Source: a virus
Length of the DNA stretch: 64,000 bases
Virus record (IMG/VR): IMGVR_UViG_3300042341_001202
Location: 84,228-148,227 of that record
Reading direction: 5' to 3' (one strand)
In this document: positions 25,342 through 34,546 of the stretch, one piece after another
Numbering within the stretch: position 1 is the stretch's first letter
Layout of the letters: every line of letters starts with the position of its first letter
Notes under the pieces: model-generated
Told to the model about the DNA's origin: nothing
The model's input: the letters and a program-made list of their open reading frames with translations, nothing else
The model's database searches: none
Position numbers and translations under genes: made by a program

Positions 25342-26703
25342 ATGACCACATCAGCAAAAACACTACAAACACAAATTACTTCACGTTTGGCAGCAGGTGG
25401 GCTTACTCCATTAAGCTGTTGTCAGTTGCAGGGTGCACAATGTATTCTCGACACTCAAGCAGTGGTTTCTTTTTCCAATCTCGCTGCTTTGCCCACTGCG
25501 ACCTTGAATCAAGGAAGGATGGTGTATCTACAAGACACTTGCCAGTATCGCGTCAGTGATGGCATTTGTTGGACAACAGACTTTCGAAGCATCGTGCAGC
25601 GTGTTGAACCCAGCGTTTTTTCTTGGGGAGCCAATGGGTTTGGTCAGTTGGGAGACAACACTGTTACTTGTCGGTCAAGTCCGGTGAGAGAAATCAGCAA
25701 CAGCGGCAATTGGTGTCAAACTTCGGCTGGTGGTGGTCACACCAGTGCAATAAAAACAGATGGCTCGCTTTGGAGTTGGGGCTATAACACGGGTGGTTCG
25801 TTAGGAGACAACACAACAACAAGTCGCTCAAGTCCCGTAAGAGAAATCAGCAGCAGCAGTAATTGGTGCCAAACTGCGGCTGGTAGTAATAGTCCCACTA
25901 GTGCAATAAAAACTGATGGCACACTTTGGGTGTGGGGACTCAATCTCTGTGGGCAGTTGGGCGATAACACAACAACAAGTCGCTCAAGTCCGGTAAGAGA
26001 AATCAGCAGCAGCAGCAATTGGTGCCAAATTGCCTTTGGTGCGAGCATAGCTAGTGCAGTTAAAACAGATGGTTCACTATGGACTTGGGGATGTGGTATT
26101 TGGGGTCAGTTAGGAGACAACTCCACCAATACGCGGTCAAGTCCAGTGAGAGAAATCACCAGTTCCACCAATTGGTGCCAAACTTCCCCTGGAAGTCAAG
26201 TATCCAGTGCAGTGAAAACAGACTCCACATTGTGGGTTTGGGGACGCAATTTCTGCGGTACATTGGGAGACGGAACCTCAACCAATAGATCAAGTCCAGT
26301 GAGAGAAGCCCTCTCTAGTACTTCTTGGTGTCAAACTGCCTCAGGTTCCAATGCCGGCACCGCAGTAAAAACAGATGGCACACTTTGGACCTGGGGGTAC
26401 GGCAGTTGTGGTGTGTTGGGAAACAACACCACCGCATGTACTGGAGTACCAGGGCGAGAAATCACCAGCAGCAATAATTGGTGTCGAACCTCAACTTCCA
26501 GAAATCAGACAGTCAGTGCATTGAAAACCGATGGTTCACTTTGGAATTGGGGCCGGAACCAGTATGGTCAGTTGGGAGACAACACAACAACTGGTCGCTC
26601 AAGTCCAGTAAGAGAAATCAGCAGTTTTACTACTTGGTTTCAAACTTCGGCATCTGCCCATATTAGTGCCTTAAAAATCCTAACCTGCAAAGGATTCCTT
26701 TGA
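25342..26703 (+). CDS. RCC1-repeat beta-propeller protein 4
   Basis: The ATG at 25342 is chosen, one base after the preceding TAA; 453 residues. N-terminal domain: TLQTQITSRLAAGGLTPLSCCQLQ, then FSNLAALPTATLNQGRMVYL, a fibre-type beta segment. Seven or more RCC1 blades follow, with the SSPVREISSSSNWCQT core. Its stop shares bases with the start of copy 5 (TGATG). Confidence 0.8.
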   Translation: MTTSAKTLQTQITSRLAAGGLTPLSCCQLQGAQCILDTQAVVSFSNLAALPTATLNQGRMVYLQDTCQYRVSDGICWTTDFRSIVQRVEPSVFSWGANGFGQLGDNTVTCRSSPVREISNSGNWCQTSAGGGHTSAIKTDGSLWSWGYNTGGSLGDNTTTSRSSPVREISSSSNWCQTAAGSNSPTSAIKTDGTLWVWGLNLCGQLGDNTTTSRSSPVREISSSSNWCQIAFGASIASAVKTDGSLWTWGCGIWGQLGDNSTNTRSSPVREITSSTNWCQTSPGSQVSSAVKTDSTLWVWGRNFCGTLGDGTSTNRSSPVREALSSTSWCQTASGSNAGTAVKTDGTLWTWGYGSCGVLGNNTTACTGVPGREITSSNNWCRTSTSRNQTVSALKTDGSLWNWGRNQYGQLGDNTTTGRSSPVREISSFTTWFQTSASAHISALKILTCKGFL

Positions 26704-28043
26704 TGTCTACCATCAATGTAGCTAATCTAGTGTTCACAATGCAGCAAAAAATATCCAGCACTACTAATGAGCAGGATTTGTTTTACTACAGCAAGGTATT
26801 GCAGCAGTTGAGAAGCGGCAAGGTGTATGTGGTGAACGCAGTGACTGATTTACCAACAGCCGCCGCAAATGTGGGTGAATTGTATTATGTTGTGTTGAAT
26901 ACCTCACTGTATGTGGCCACAGTTACGGGATGGGGTGTTATAGGTACTACTCCCCTAAACCAAATTTGGAGTTGGGGCTTTAACGGGTGTGGTCGGTTAG
27001 GAGACAACACTGTCACTAGTCGCTCAAGTCCAGTGAGAGAAATCACCAGTTCCACCACTTGGTGTCAAACTTCAGCCGCCGCTGCCAACGGTGGTAGGAC
27101 TAGTGCAATAAAAACAGATAGCACACTGTGGACTTGGGGCTACAATGTCTCTGGTCAGTTGGGAGATAACACTGTTACAAGTCGCTCAAGTCCTGTAAGG
27201 GAAATCACAAGCTCAACCACTTGGTGTCAAACTTCAGCTGGTAATGCCCACACAAGCGCATTGAAAACAGATAGCACACTTTGGAGTTGGGGAAATGCAT
27301 CCTGTGGTACGCTGGGAAACAACACTGTCACTAGTCGCTCAAGCCCAGTGAGAGAAATCACCAGCTCAACTACTTGGTGTCAAACTTCGTCAGGCGGGTT
27401 TAACAGCGGCAGCCATACCAGTGCATTAAAAACAGATGGCACACTTTGGACTTGGGGCTGGAACGGTTGGGGTCAGTTGGGAGACAACACTGTTACGGCT
27501 AAGTCAAGTCCAGTGAGAGAAAGTAGCAGTTCAACCACTTGGTGTCAAACTTCAGCAGGCCCTACGAATACTGCTGCAATAAAAACAAATGGCACACTTT
27601 GGACTTGGGGAGAAAACGGGTCGGGCCAGCTGGGAAACAACACCATCACTAATAGTTCAAATCCAAACATAGAAATTACCAACAGCACCAATTGGTGTCG
27701 AACTTCAGCTGGTATCCATACCGCTGCAATAAAAACAGATGGCTCCCTGTGGACTTGGGGATACAATGGCTCTGGTCAGTTGGGAGACACCACTGTTACC
27801 AATCGCTCAAGTCCTGTAAGGGAAATCACCAGTTCCACCACTTGGTGTCAAACTTCTGTCGGGTGGATACATACCAGTGCATTAAAAATATATGGCACAC
27901 TTTGGACTTGGGGCGGCAATGGCTCTGGTCAGTTGGGAGACACCACTGTTACCAATCGCTCAAGTCCTGTAAGGGAAATCACCAGTTCCACCACTTGGCG
28001 TCAAACATCAGCTGGTGGTTTTCACACCAGTGCCTTGAAGTAA
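26703..28043 (+). CDS. RCC1-repeat beta-propeller protein 5
   Basis: A 446-residue protein from ATG 26703. The N-terminal domain (LVFTMQQKISSTTNEQDLFYYSKVLQQLRSG) is clearly homologous to that of copy 2. About seven blades of 52 residues follow. One blade carries SSNPNIEITNSTNWCRT, a local divergence. The protein ends abruptly inside a blade (GGFHTSALK), so the last strand must come from the N-terminal part, as in closed propellers, or is missing. Confidence 0.82.
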   Translation: MSTINVANLVFTMQQKISSTTNEQDLFYYSKVLQQLRSGKVYVVNAVTDLPTAAANVGELYYVVLNTSLYVATVTGWGVIGTTPLNQIWSWGFNGCGRLGDNTVTSRSSPVREITSSTTWCQTSAAAANGGRTSAIKTDSTLWTWGYNVSGQLGDNTVTSRSSPVREITSSTTWCQTSAGNAHTSALKTDSTLWSWGNASCGTLGNNTVTSRSSPVREITSSTTWCQTSSGGFNSGSHTSALKTDGTLWTWGWNGWGQLGDNTVTAKSSPVRESSSSTTWCQTSAGPTNTAAIKTNGTLWTWGENGSGQLGNNTITNSSNPNIEITNSTNWCRTSAGIHTAAIKTDGSLWTWGYNGSGQLGDTTVTNRSSPVREITSSTTWCQTSVGWIHTSALKIYGTLWTWGGNGSGQLGDTTVTNRSSPVREITSSTTWRQTSAGGFHTSALK

Positions 28044-28056
28044 ATGGAGACAGAAC

Positions 28057-29406
28057 ATGCCAACACCCTCTGAAATCCAAACTAGTATTGACTCATTAAT
28101 AACTGCTTGCGACAGTGTTTGTTTTCCTTTGTTAGCAGCCCAAACCAGTGCTGCTGGAGTTGGCATTAGTTTTGTTGTTAACACAGTATCAGACTTACCT
28201 GACCTAGCTACAAAGTGCATAGGTTTTGGTCAAACAGTTTTTGTCAAAAGTATTTGTGTACCTGTAATATCCACTTGTACTTCATGGGTGGGATTGGATG
28301 GTAGGGTTTTACGTCGAGATTGGCCTCTTAGACAGATGTGGACTTGGGGTCGTAATATATGCGGTCCGTTAGGAGACAACACTGTTACAAGTCGCTCAAG
28401 TCCAGTGAGAGAAATCACCAGTTCTGTCACTTGGTGTCAAACTTCGGCAGGCAGCGCCTTCACTAGTGCAATAAAAACAGATAGCACACTGTGGACTTGG
28501 GGATACAATGTCCAGGGTCAGTTGGGAGTCAACACTGTTACAAGTCGCTCAAGTCCTGTAAGGGAAATCACCAGTTCAACTACTTGGTGTCAAACTTCAG
28601 CTGGTAATTCTCACAACAGTGCATTAAAAACAGATGGTACACTTTGGACTTGGGGATATAACGGGTGTGGCAGATTGGGAGATAACACTGTTACAAGTCG
28701 CTCAAGTCCAGTGAGAGAAATCACCAGTTCAACCACTTGGTGTCAAACATCAAGTGGTAGTTTTCACACCAGTGCATTAAAAACAGATGGTACACTTTGG
28801 AGTTGGGGAAATAACTATTGCGGTATGTTAGGAGACACCACTGTTACCAATCGCTCAAGTCCTGTAAGGGAAATCACCAGTTCCACCACTTGGCGTCAAA
28901 CATCAGCTGGTAAAGGTATTACCATCAGTGCAGTAAAGACAGATGGCACACTTTGGAGTTGGGGGTGTAATAGGTGTGGGCAGTTGGGAGATAACACTGT
29001 TACCAATCGCTCAAGTCCGGTGAGAGAAATAAGCAGCAGCACCACTTGGTGTCAAACTTCGGCAAGCGCCTGGACTAGTGCAATAAAAACAGATGGCACA
29101 CTTTGGAGTTGGGGATTTAACCAGTGTGGGCAGTTAGGAATCAACAACACAGGTCTACTATCAAGTCCAGGGAGAGAAATCACCAATTCCACCACTTGGT
29201 GTCAAACTTCAGCTGGTAGTAATCACAACACTGCAATAAAGACAGATGGCACACTTTGGACTTGGGGATTTAACGATTGCGGTGTGTTAGGAGATAACAC
29301 TGTTACCAATCGCTCAAGTCCGGTGAGAGAAATAAGCAGCAGCACCGCGTGGTGTCAAACTTCGGCCGGTTCCATGACGGCTGCAATTCTCCAGTGCTAT
29401 AACTAG
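28057..29406 (+). CDS. RCC1-repeat beta-propeller protein 6
   Basis: A 449-residue protein with GGAGACAG before the ATG. The N-terminal domain has SEIQTSIDSLITACDSVCFPLLAA and FGQTVFVKSICVPVISTCTSW, similar in plan to copy 3. Seven to eight near-identical blades follow, and it ends within a blade at SAGSMTAAILQCYN. It is the last gene of the array; a glycosyltransferase-like gene follows 32 bp later. Confidence 0.82.
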   Translation: MPTPSEIQTSIDSLITACDSVCFPLLAAQTSAAGVGISFVVNTVSDLPDLATKCIGFGQTVFVKSICVPVISTCTSWVGLDGRVLRRDWPLRQMWTWGRNICGPLGDNTVTSRSSPVREITSSVTWCQTSAGSAFTSAIKTDSTLWTWGYNVQGQLGVNTVTSRSSPVREITSSTTWCQTSAGNSHNSALKTDGTLWTWGYNGCGRLGDNTVTSRSSPVREITSSTTWCQTSSGSFHTSALKTDGTLWSWGNNYCGMLGDTTVTNRSSPVREITSSTTWRQTSAGKGITISAVKTDGTLWSWGCNRCGQLGDNTVTNRSSPVREISSSTTWCQTSASAWTSAIKTDGTLWSWGFNQCGQLGINNTGLLSSPGREITNSTTWCQTSAGSNHNTAIKTDGTLWTWGFNDCGVLGDNTVTNRSSPVREISSSTAWCQTSAGSMTAAILQCYN

Positions 29407-29438
29407 CACACAGTCAAATCGCCAACTAAGCTTACTGG

Positions 29439-30269
29439 ATGACCCTTACTCTATTCACCATCACAAACATCCAGCACGAACTCACTAGTTTCTCACTTCA
29501 AAAAACCCTTGCCTCTACACCGATCACCACCACAATTGTGGTGTCAGATCAACCATTAACTCTTGCACAACCCCATACACAATATCCAATTCCAGAAAAC
29601 TTTGGCATGCTGGAATACTGTGATTTCTGCCTCAAGAGCATGCACAGCTACATCAACACTGATTTTGTGTTGATAGCACACTATGATGGCATAGCCACAA
29701 ACCCCAAAGCCTGGACTGATGAATATTTTGAATATGATTACGTGGGCAGCCTCTCGCATCCTGAATTTCCGCCAATGAAAGGCAGCCTGCAAGCCAGTGG
29801 CCACTACCAAGAATTTAAAAACGCAGATTGGTTCACCTGTGGCGGAGGATTAAGCTTGCGAAGCCGTCGCCTCCTCAAAATCCTAGCTGAAGATCCCCAG
29901 ATCAAAACCCGGAACTACACCCCCAATCACAACACGCCCTTCATCAGTGAGGATGCTGTGATTACACTGCTCAACCAGAATTACCTTGAAACTGCCTACA
30001 ACATTCGATTCGCTCCAGCACATATCAGCTTAAAATTCTGTGCAGAAGTGCTCACTGGTTACACCTCAGCATTGGGATTTCATGGTTGGTACAACGCACC
30101 TTTGTATCTCAGCGAACAAGAATGCCTCTTCTACTTTGAACATTTGGAAAAAATTGACTACAACAAAAACACCATGCAAGGGCAATTATTGAAATTTCAC
30201 ACCATGATGAAGGGATATTTACATTTACGTGATTATTTGATTTCTCAGGACAAATGGCTATTATACTAA
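29439..30269 (+). CDS. DUF5672-like glycosyltransferase
   Basis: A 276-residue protein. Landmarks are HYDGIATNPKAWTDEYFEYDYVG, then the loop CGGGLSLRSRRLL at about residues 130-142, and FISEDAVI at about 169-176. These match the N-G-G-F-S-L-R-S and E-D pattern of DUF5672 proteins, regarded as GT-A-like transferases. It sits between the RCC1 array and the carbamoyltransferase, opening the second glycan operon. Acceptor unknown; decoration of the tail proteins is possible. Confidence 0.7.
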   Translation: MTLTLFTITNIQHELTSFSLQKTLASTPITTTIVVSDQPLTLAQPHTQYPIPENFGMLEYCDFCLKSMHSYINTDFVLIAHYDGIATNPKAWTDEYFEYDYVGSLSHPEFPPMKGSLQASGHYQEFKNADWFTCGGGLSLRSRRLLKILAEDPQIKTRNYTPNHNTPFISEDAVITLLNQNYLETAYNIRFAPAHISLKFCAEVLTGYTSALGFHGWYNAPLYLSEQECLFYFEHLEKIDYNKNTMQGQLLKFHTMMKGYLHLRDYLISQDKWLLY

Positions 30270-30272
30270 GTT

Positions 30273-31877
30273 ATGAACATATTGGGAATGAATTTTTCTC
30301 ACGACGGTGCTGTGGCAGTTGTGAAAAATGGCAGATTAACAGCAGCTTTGGGAACAGAACGTGTTACTAGAGAAAAAAAGGCTTTTGGTGTAACCAACAA
30401 AACAATTGAGGCTATACTTCAGGAAGCTTCACTTAAACCTGAGGACATCAGTTGCATAGCATTGGCTGACTACAAGGCCAACCACAGCAACGGTGTCTTG
30501 GCACTATATGACAGTGATGGCAACACTGTGGAGAGAACTGCCTACTCACTCTACAACAACGACGTGCGAACGCTTACAGGTGTTTTCCTCGGCAGCCACA
30601 AAATACCAGTGTATGTGCTGCCACATCATTTGGCGCATGCCAGCAGTGCCTACTACACTAGCAATTTTGATAAGGCCATTTGTTTCAGCTTAGACAGCAG
30701 TTTTGGCGAACTTGGCGACAACAACATGGTGTTTTTTGGTGAAGGCACTAAGCTTCAAGCTCAAATGTGCCCAACACTCATCTCAGGTATTGGGTATGCC
30801 ATCTTCACCGAGCTGTTGGGTTTCTCCCCAGCCTACAGCAAGGCAGGCACCACCATGGGACTCAGCAGTTATGGTAAATCACTCACTGGCCCTATTTTTG
30901 ATGAGATTTTGAAAAAACAATGGTTCAGTGTTCAAGAACACGCTGAGTTGGAATACAGGAAGTTCTGGAGCAATGTGTGGGAAAAACTCATTGCCAAGCA
31001 CCCACATGAGCTCACACACAAGGAAAGCAGTGATTTGGCTGCTACTATTCAAGAGCTACTGGAGAAGAGTGTTCTGGAAACACTAGCTACACTGCACCAA
31101 ATTTATCCGCAACGACAGTTATGCCTCAGTGGTGGCAGCATGCTGAACTGCATCTTGAACAGCCGGATAGCTGAAAGCAAGCTTTGGGAGGGCATTCATC
31201 ACTTTCCTGCATGTGGCGATGACGGCAATGCGGTGGGCGCCGCTCTTTGGGTAGCGCACCATTTGTTTGACTTACCAAGGCAAAATTATCAACCGCAGAA
31301 TTTATGTTATTTGGGACCTTCTCAAAACACTACCTCCATTGTGGACTACACTAGAGTTTGTGAGCTACTGGCTCAAGGAGCTATAGTGGCCTGGCACTGG
31401 GGCAGAAGCGAATATGGGCCTCGAGCACTGGGCCACAGAAGTCTTTTGGCTGATGCACAAAGCTATCACATGCGTGAGAAAATAAATTTCGCAGTGAAAA
31501 ACAGAGAATGGTTTCGACCTATTGCGCCTGTGGTGTTGCAGGAACACGCCCACGATTGGTTCTCCTTGCCAATACCCTCGAGCCCCTACATGCTTTACAC
31601 TGCACAAGTGCTGAAGCCGCAACTGATTCCAGCAGTGTGTCATGTGGACAACAGTGCACGCCCGCAAACTGTTACAGCTGAACAAAATCCCCAGTTGCAC
31701 CAACTGCTCACTTGTTACCATCAATTGACAGGCGTTCCTGTGCTGTGCAACACCAGCTTGAATGGCGCTGGAGAGCCCATTATGGAAACTCCTGAACAGA
31801 GTTTGAGATTTTTTGAAACCAATGACAGCGTTGCCGCACTGATGTTGAATGGACAGCTTTTGGAGAAATCACAATGA
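30273..31877 (+). CDS. NodU/CmcH-family O-carbamoyltransferase
   Basis: A 534-residue protein. N-terminal actin-like part: GMNFSHDGAVAVV, GTERVTREKKAFG, HHLAHASSAYYTS (metal-binding His). Middle: CLSGGSMLNCILNSRI and ACGDDGNAVGAA. C-terminal Sua5-like part: GRSEYGPRALGHRSLLAD, REWFRPIAP, CNTSLNGAGEPIMETP. This is the full motif set of carbamoyltransferases, which use carbamoyl-phosphate and ATP to carbamoylate sugar hydroxyls. It starts 3 nt after the preceding stop with no Shine-Dalgarno; TATACT ends 6 nt before the ATG. Confidence 0.92.
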   Translation: MNILGMNFSHDGAVAVVKNGRLTAALGTERVTREKKAFGVTNKTIEAILQEASLKPEDISCIALADYKANHSNGVLALYDSDGNTVERTAYSLYNNDVRTLTGVFLGSHKIPVYVLPHHLAHASSAYYTSNFDKAICFSLDSSFGELGDNNMVFFGEGTKLQAQMCPTLISGIGYAIFTELLGFSPAYSKAGTTMGLSSYGKSLTGPIFDEILKKQWFSVQEHAELEYRKFWSNVWEKLIAKHPHELTHKESSDLAATIQELLEKSVLETLATLHQIYPQRQLCLSGGSMLNCILNSRIAESKLWEGIHHFPACGDDGNAVGAALWVAHHLFDLPRQNYQPQNLCYLGPSQNTTSIVDYTRVCELLAQGAIVAWHWGRSEYGPRALGHRSLLADAQSYHMREKINFAVKNREWFRPIAPVVLQEHAHDWFSLPIPSSPYMLYTAQVLKPQLIPAVCHVDNSARPQTVTAEQNPQLHQLLTCYHQLTGVPVLCNTSLNGAGEPIMETPEQSLRFFETNDSVAALMLNGQLLEKSQ

Positions 31878-32416
31878 AAATCTATATTGGCGCAGGTGAA
31901 GACAGGATTGATGGATATGTGCACTGTGACTACGATCCCAACTGCAATCCTGATTTTTGTTTTGACCTTGAAAAAGACATTTTCCCATTTCCCACCAACA
32001 GTGTAGATGTGTTGAGAGCCACTCATGTGTTAGAGCACTTGGGCGAGGGGTATTTTCACTGTCTGCAGGAAATTTATCGAGTGTGCAAACCTGGGGCAAG
32101 AGTACATATTCATGTACCTCATCACCGCAGTGATGACTTCTTCAGCGACCCCACGCACAAACGCCCAGTCACTGTAGATGGCTTGCGCTTGTTTGGCTGC
32201 AAATACAACCAATTGGCACGCAAGCAAGGTGCACATGCCAGTAGGCTTGCCGAACGCTACAATGTGGATTTTGAGGTGGTGGACTACAGCTTGCGACCCA
32301 TGGAAAAATACAAAGATCAATTTGTGGGGCAACCTAAAGAACAGGTAGAGCAGTATCTTGAACAGCACTGTAACATAATCGACGAAGTCTACATTCAGTT
32401 AGTGGTAGTAAAGTAA
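31874..32416 (+). CDS. SAM-dependent methyltransferase (Methyltransf_11/COG4627-like)
   Basis: A 180-residue protein overlapping the carbamoyltransferase by 4 nt. The Gly motif is reduced to MKIYIGAGEDRIDGYVHCDY. LEKDIFPFPTNSVDVLRATHVLEHL supplies motifs II-IV, and YRVCKPGARVHIHVPHH is the post-motif strand. Small enzymes of this type act in glycan loci. The substrate is probably a sugar or sugar nucleotide of the same pathway. Confidence 0.8.
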   Translation: MKIYIGAGEDRIDGYVHCDYDPNCNPDFCFDLEKDIFPFPTNSVDVLRATHVLEHLGEGYFHCLQEIYRVCKPGARVHIHVPHHRSDDFFSDPTHKRPVTVDGLRLFGCKYNQLARKQGAHASRLAERYNVDFEVVDYSLRPMEKYKDQFVGQPKEQVEQYLEQHCNIIDEVYIQLVVVK

Positions 32417-32419
32417 CCC

Positions 32420-33775
32420 ATGAGCTCAACATTTGAGCATGTGAAAACCACAGCACTGGAGTTGGCCAAACAGGAAAATCATCCACTGGCATTTCAACTC
32501 TTGGACCATTATTGGCCCAGAGCGCAAACACTGCTAGAGCTGGAAACTTTGGGCACAGTGAGCCTAAAGATTGGTCATACAGACTTGGCTGTCAAGTGTG
32601 CTGAAACTGTTGCAGGTATGTGCACTACACCTGAAGAATCTTATGTAGCAAGAGTGAACTTAGGCAAAGCCTATTATCGTGCAAATCAGCCAGAAAAAGC
32701 ATTATTTTACAATAAGATAAATTTGGAAATGCGCCCAAATGACTTTGACGCTATAGTGAGTTATGCTGCCAGTTTGAAGTTAAATGGTGAGCGTGGCGAG
32801 AGCGAAAGAGTAATAAATGATTTGAAGTGTCAGCCTTGGGTCACAGCTGACCAGTGCGAGAATCTGCGCATAACTGACACTCATCCACTGCTCCGAGCTG
32901 GACAAACTGCTGAAGGAATTCGGTGGTTCCTACACACGGACAGAGATCGCACAACTGTTTTTGACATCAAAGGAATGAGAATTTGGAATGGAGTGAAGGT
33001 GCCAGGCCAAACTCTCTATGTGAATGCCTGCGGAGGAGCTGGTGACGAGCTCATCAACATCAGGTTCTTCAACCATCTCAAAAACTTGGGTATGCAACCA
33101 AAACTTTTCAGCATATTAGACCGCCCTGGATTAGCCCAAGTGTTCCGCCGACATGGATTTGAAGTGTTGGTGAATGAGGAGGAGATTGATGTTCATCAGC
33201 CCTGGACTTATCTCATGAACTTGCCTATTGATTTGGGTGTTGGCGAACAAGACCTTTGGAAAGGGCCTTATCTCACAGCGTCTGGCCAACCTCATACCAA
33301 ACTGCCTGCGTCAAAAAAACTACGTGTTGGGGTAAAATGTCAAGGCAACCCTTATTTTGAGCAGGACATTTATCGCTGTATTCCTTTGGAGCAGATGCTG
33401 AGTGTGATACCCTCGGATGTTGAAATCTACAATTTTGATCTACAGCACACGCACGAGAGATGCCATAATCTTCGAGCCAGGATCAACTCCTGGGACGACA
33501 CACTGGACTATCTCAGTCAAATGGATATTGTGCTCAGCAGTTGTACTAGTATAATACATGCAGCCGCCAGTATGGGAGTGCCTGGGATTGTGTGTGTGCC
33601 TATTTTGGAATATTATGTTTGGACCAGCACACATACTGACGAGAGCACGCCATGGTATTCAAAAAGCTTACGTGTACTGAAGCAACAGACTCCAGGGTGT
33701 TGGTCTACACCATTGCAGAGAGCAGGTGAAATTATTAAAACAACTCTACGAGAAAAACAACAAAATGACAACTGA
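32420..33775 (+). CDS. TPR protein with GT-B-like glycosyltransferase domain
   Basis: A 451-residue protein. Helical TPR-like repeats fill residues 1-150 (YVARVNLGKAYYRANQPEKAL). A GT-B-like C-terminal domain follows: LYVNACGGAGDELINIRFFNH, LRVGVKCQGNPYFEQDIYR, and SQMDIVLSSCTSIIHAAASM, the usual nucleotide-sugar site. TPR-GT combinations act in O-linked glycosylation of proteins. Virion protein glycosylation is one candidate role. Confidence 0.75.
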   Translation: MSSTFEHVKTTALELAKQENHPLAFQLLDHYWPRAQTLLELETLGTVSLKIGHTDLAVKCAETVAGMCTTPEESYVARVNLGKAYYRANQPEKALFYNKINLEMRPNDFDAIVSYAASLKLNGERGESERVINDLKCQPWVTADQCENLRITDTHPLLRAGQTAEGIRWFLHTDRDRTTVFDIKGMRIWNGVKVPGQTLYVNACGGAGDELINIRFFNHLKNLGMQPKLFSILDRPGLAQVFRRHGFEVLVNEEEIDVHQPWTYLMNLPIDLGVGEQDLWKGPYLTASGQPHTKLPASKKLRVGVKCQGNPYFEQDIYRCIPLEQMLSVIPSDVEIYNFDLQHTHERCHNLRARINSWDDTLDYLSQMDIVLSSCTSIIHAAASMGVPGIVCVPILEYYVWTSTHTDESTPWYSKSLRVLKQQTPGCWSTPLQRAGEIIKTTLREKQQNDN

Positions 33776-34544
33776 AAAACACTATCACATGATAAGCGGG
33801 CTACCACGGAGCGGAAGCACCTTGCTAAGCAGCATTTTGCGGCAGAATCCAGTGATGCATGCCAGCATTACTGATCCACTGGCCACTATGGTTCGAGGAG
33901 TGATTGAAACTAGTGTAGACAGTCCTGGTATGCGAACAGAAGTACCAGTGAGTCGCAGAAAAAATCTTGTGCGAGCATTGTTTGACGGCTACTACCAAGA
34001 TGTAGACAAAAGTATTTGTTGGAACACCAACCGAGCCTGGACCCGACTCTTGCCACAAATCCAGGAGGTTTATCCCAGCTCACGAGTGTTGGTTTGTGTG
34101 CGTGACCTCAAATGGGTTTTGGACAGTTTTGAAACTGCACATCGACGACACCCTTTTGACAAAAACACCATTTTTGGTGGGATTGGCGACAGTGTGTATG
34201 ATCGGATGAACTTGTTGATGGAGAAGAATGGCATAGTGGAATTTGCCTATACTGGAGTGAAACAAGCTATTACTAGTGCAGAAAAACATATGTTGATGTT
34301 GATCGAATACGAACAGTTGTGTCGAAATCCCCAAGGCGTGCTCCAGGCAGTGTATAATTTCATCGGAGAACCCTACTACCCTCATGATTTTGACGCGGTA
34401 GAGGCCAGTTGGGACGAGTATGATGCAGAGATTGGTATGCAATTACATAAAATACACAGCAGAGTAGAATGGCGGCCTAGAGAAACTATTTTGCCTCCAG
34501 ATATCTTAAGCCAATACTCCAATATGGAAGTTTGGAGATATTGA
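33765..34544 (+). CDS. Sulfotransferase
   Basis: A 259-residue protein from ATG 33765, overlapping the preceding stop. The PAPS-binding P-loop is GLPRSGSTLLSSIL near residues 11-24. LVCVRDLKWVLDSF gives the 3'-phosphate-binding motif (R and S). The C-terminal part has LMLIEYEQLCRNPQGVL, typical of the Sulfotransfer fold. It would move sulfate from PAPS to a sugar or protein. A degenerate APS-kinase-like protein is encoded 4 kb downstream. Confidence 0.85.
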   Translation: MTTEKHYHMISGLPRSGSTLLSSILRQNPVMHASITDPLATMVRGVIETSVDSPGMRTEVPVSRRKNLVRALFDGYYQDVDKSICWNTNRAWTRLLPQIQEVYPSSRVLVCVRDLKWVLDSFETAHRRHPFDKNTIFGGIGDSVYDRMNLLMEKNGIVEFAYTGVKQAITSAEKHMLMLIEYEQLCRNPQGVLQAVYNFIGEPYYPHDFDAVEASWDEYDAEIGMQLHKIHSRVEWRPRETILPPDILSQYSNMEVWRY

Positions 34545-34546
34545 GC

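Larger units (their letters stand above)
20880..29400 (+). repeat. RCC1 blade-coding repeat array
   Basis: More than 40 units of about 150-159 nt recur through six genes. The core DNA, around GGAGACAACAC, TCAAGTCC(A/T)GT and ACTTGGTGTCAAAC, is almost invariant between copies 3 and 6, while the short segment after TCAGCTGGT varies. This is a substrate for gene conversion or unequal crossing-over that would shuffle exposed loops. Confidence 0.85.

Noticed and set aside
20880-29400. Regularly spaced repeats as a possible CRISPR array
   Set aside because: Units of about 156 nt are in-frame coding blades of RCC1 proteins, with no short repeat/unique spacer pattern and no cas genes.
23967-29406. 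Diversity-generating retroelement acting on the propeller loops
   Set aside because: No reverse transcriptase, template repeat or Avd-type gene is present in the window, and variation is not confined to adenine positions as far as I can see.
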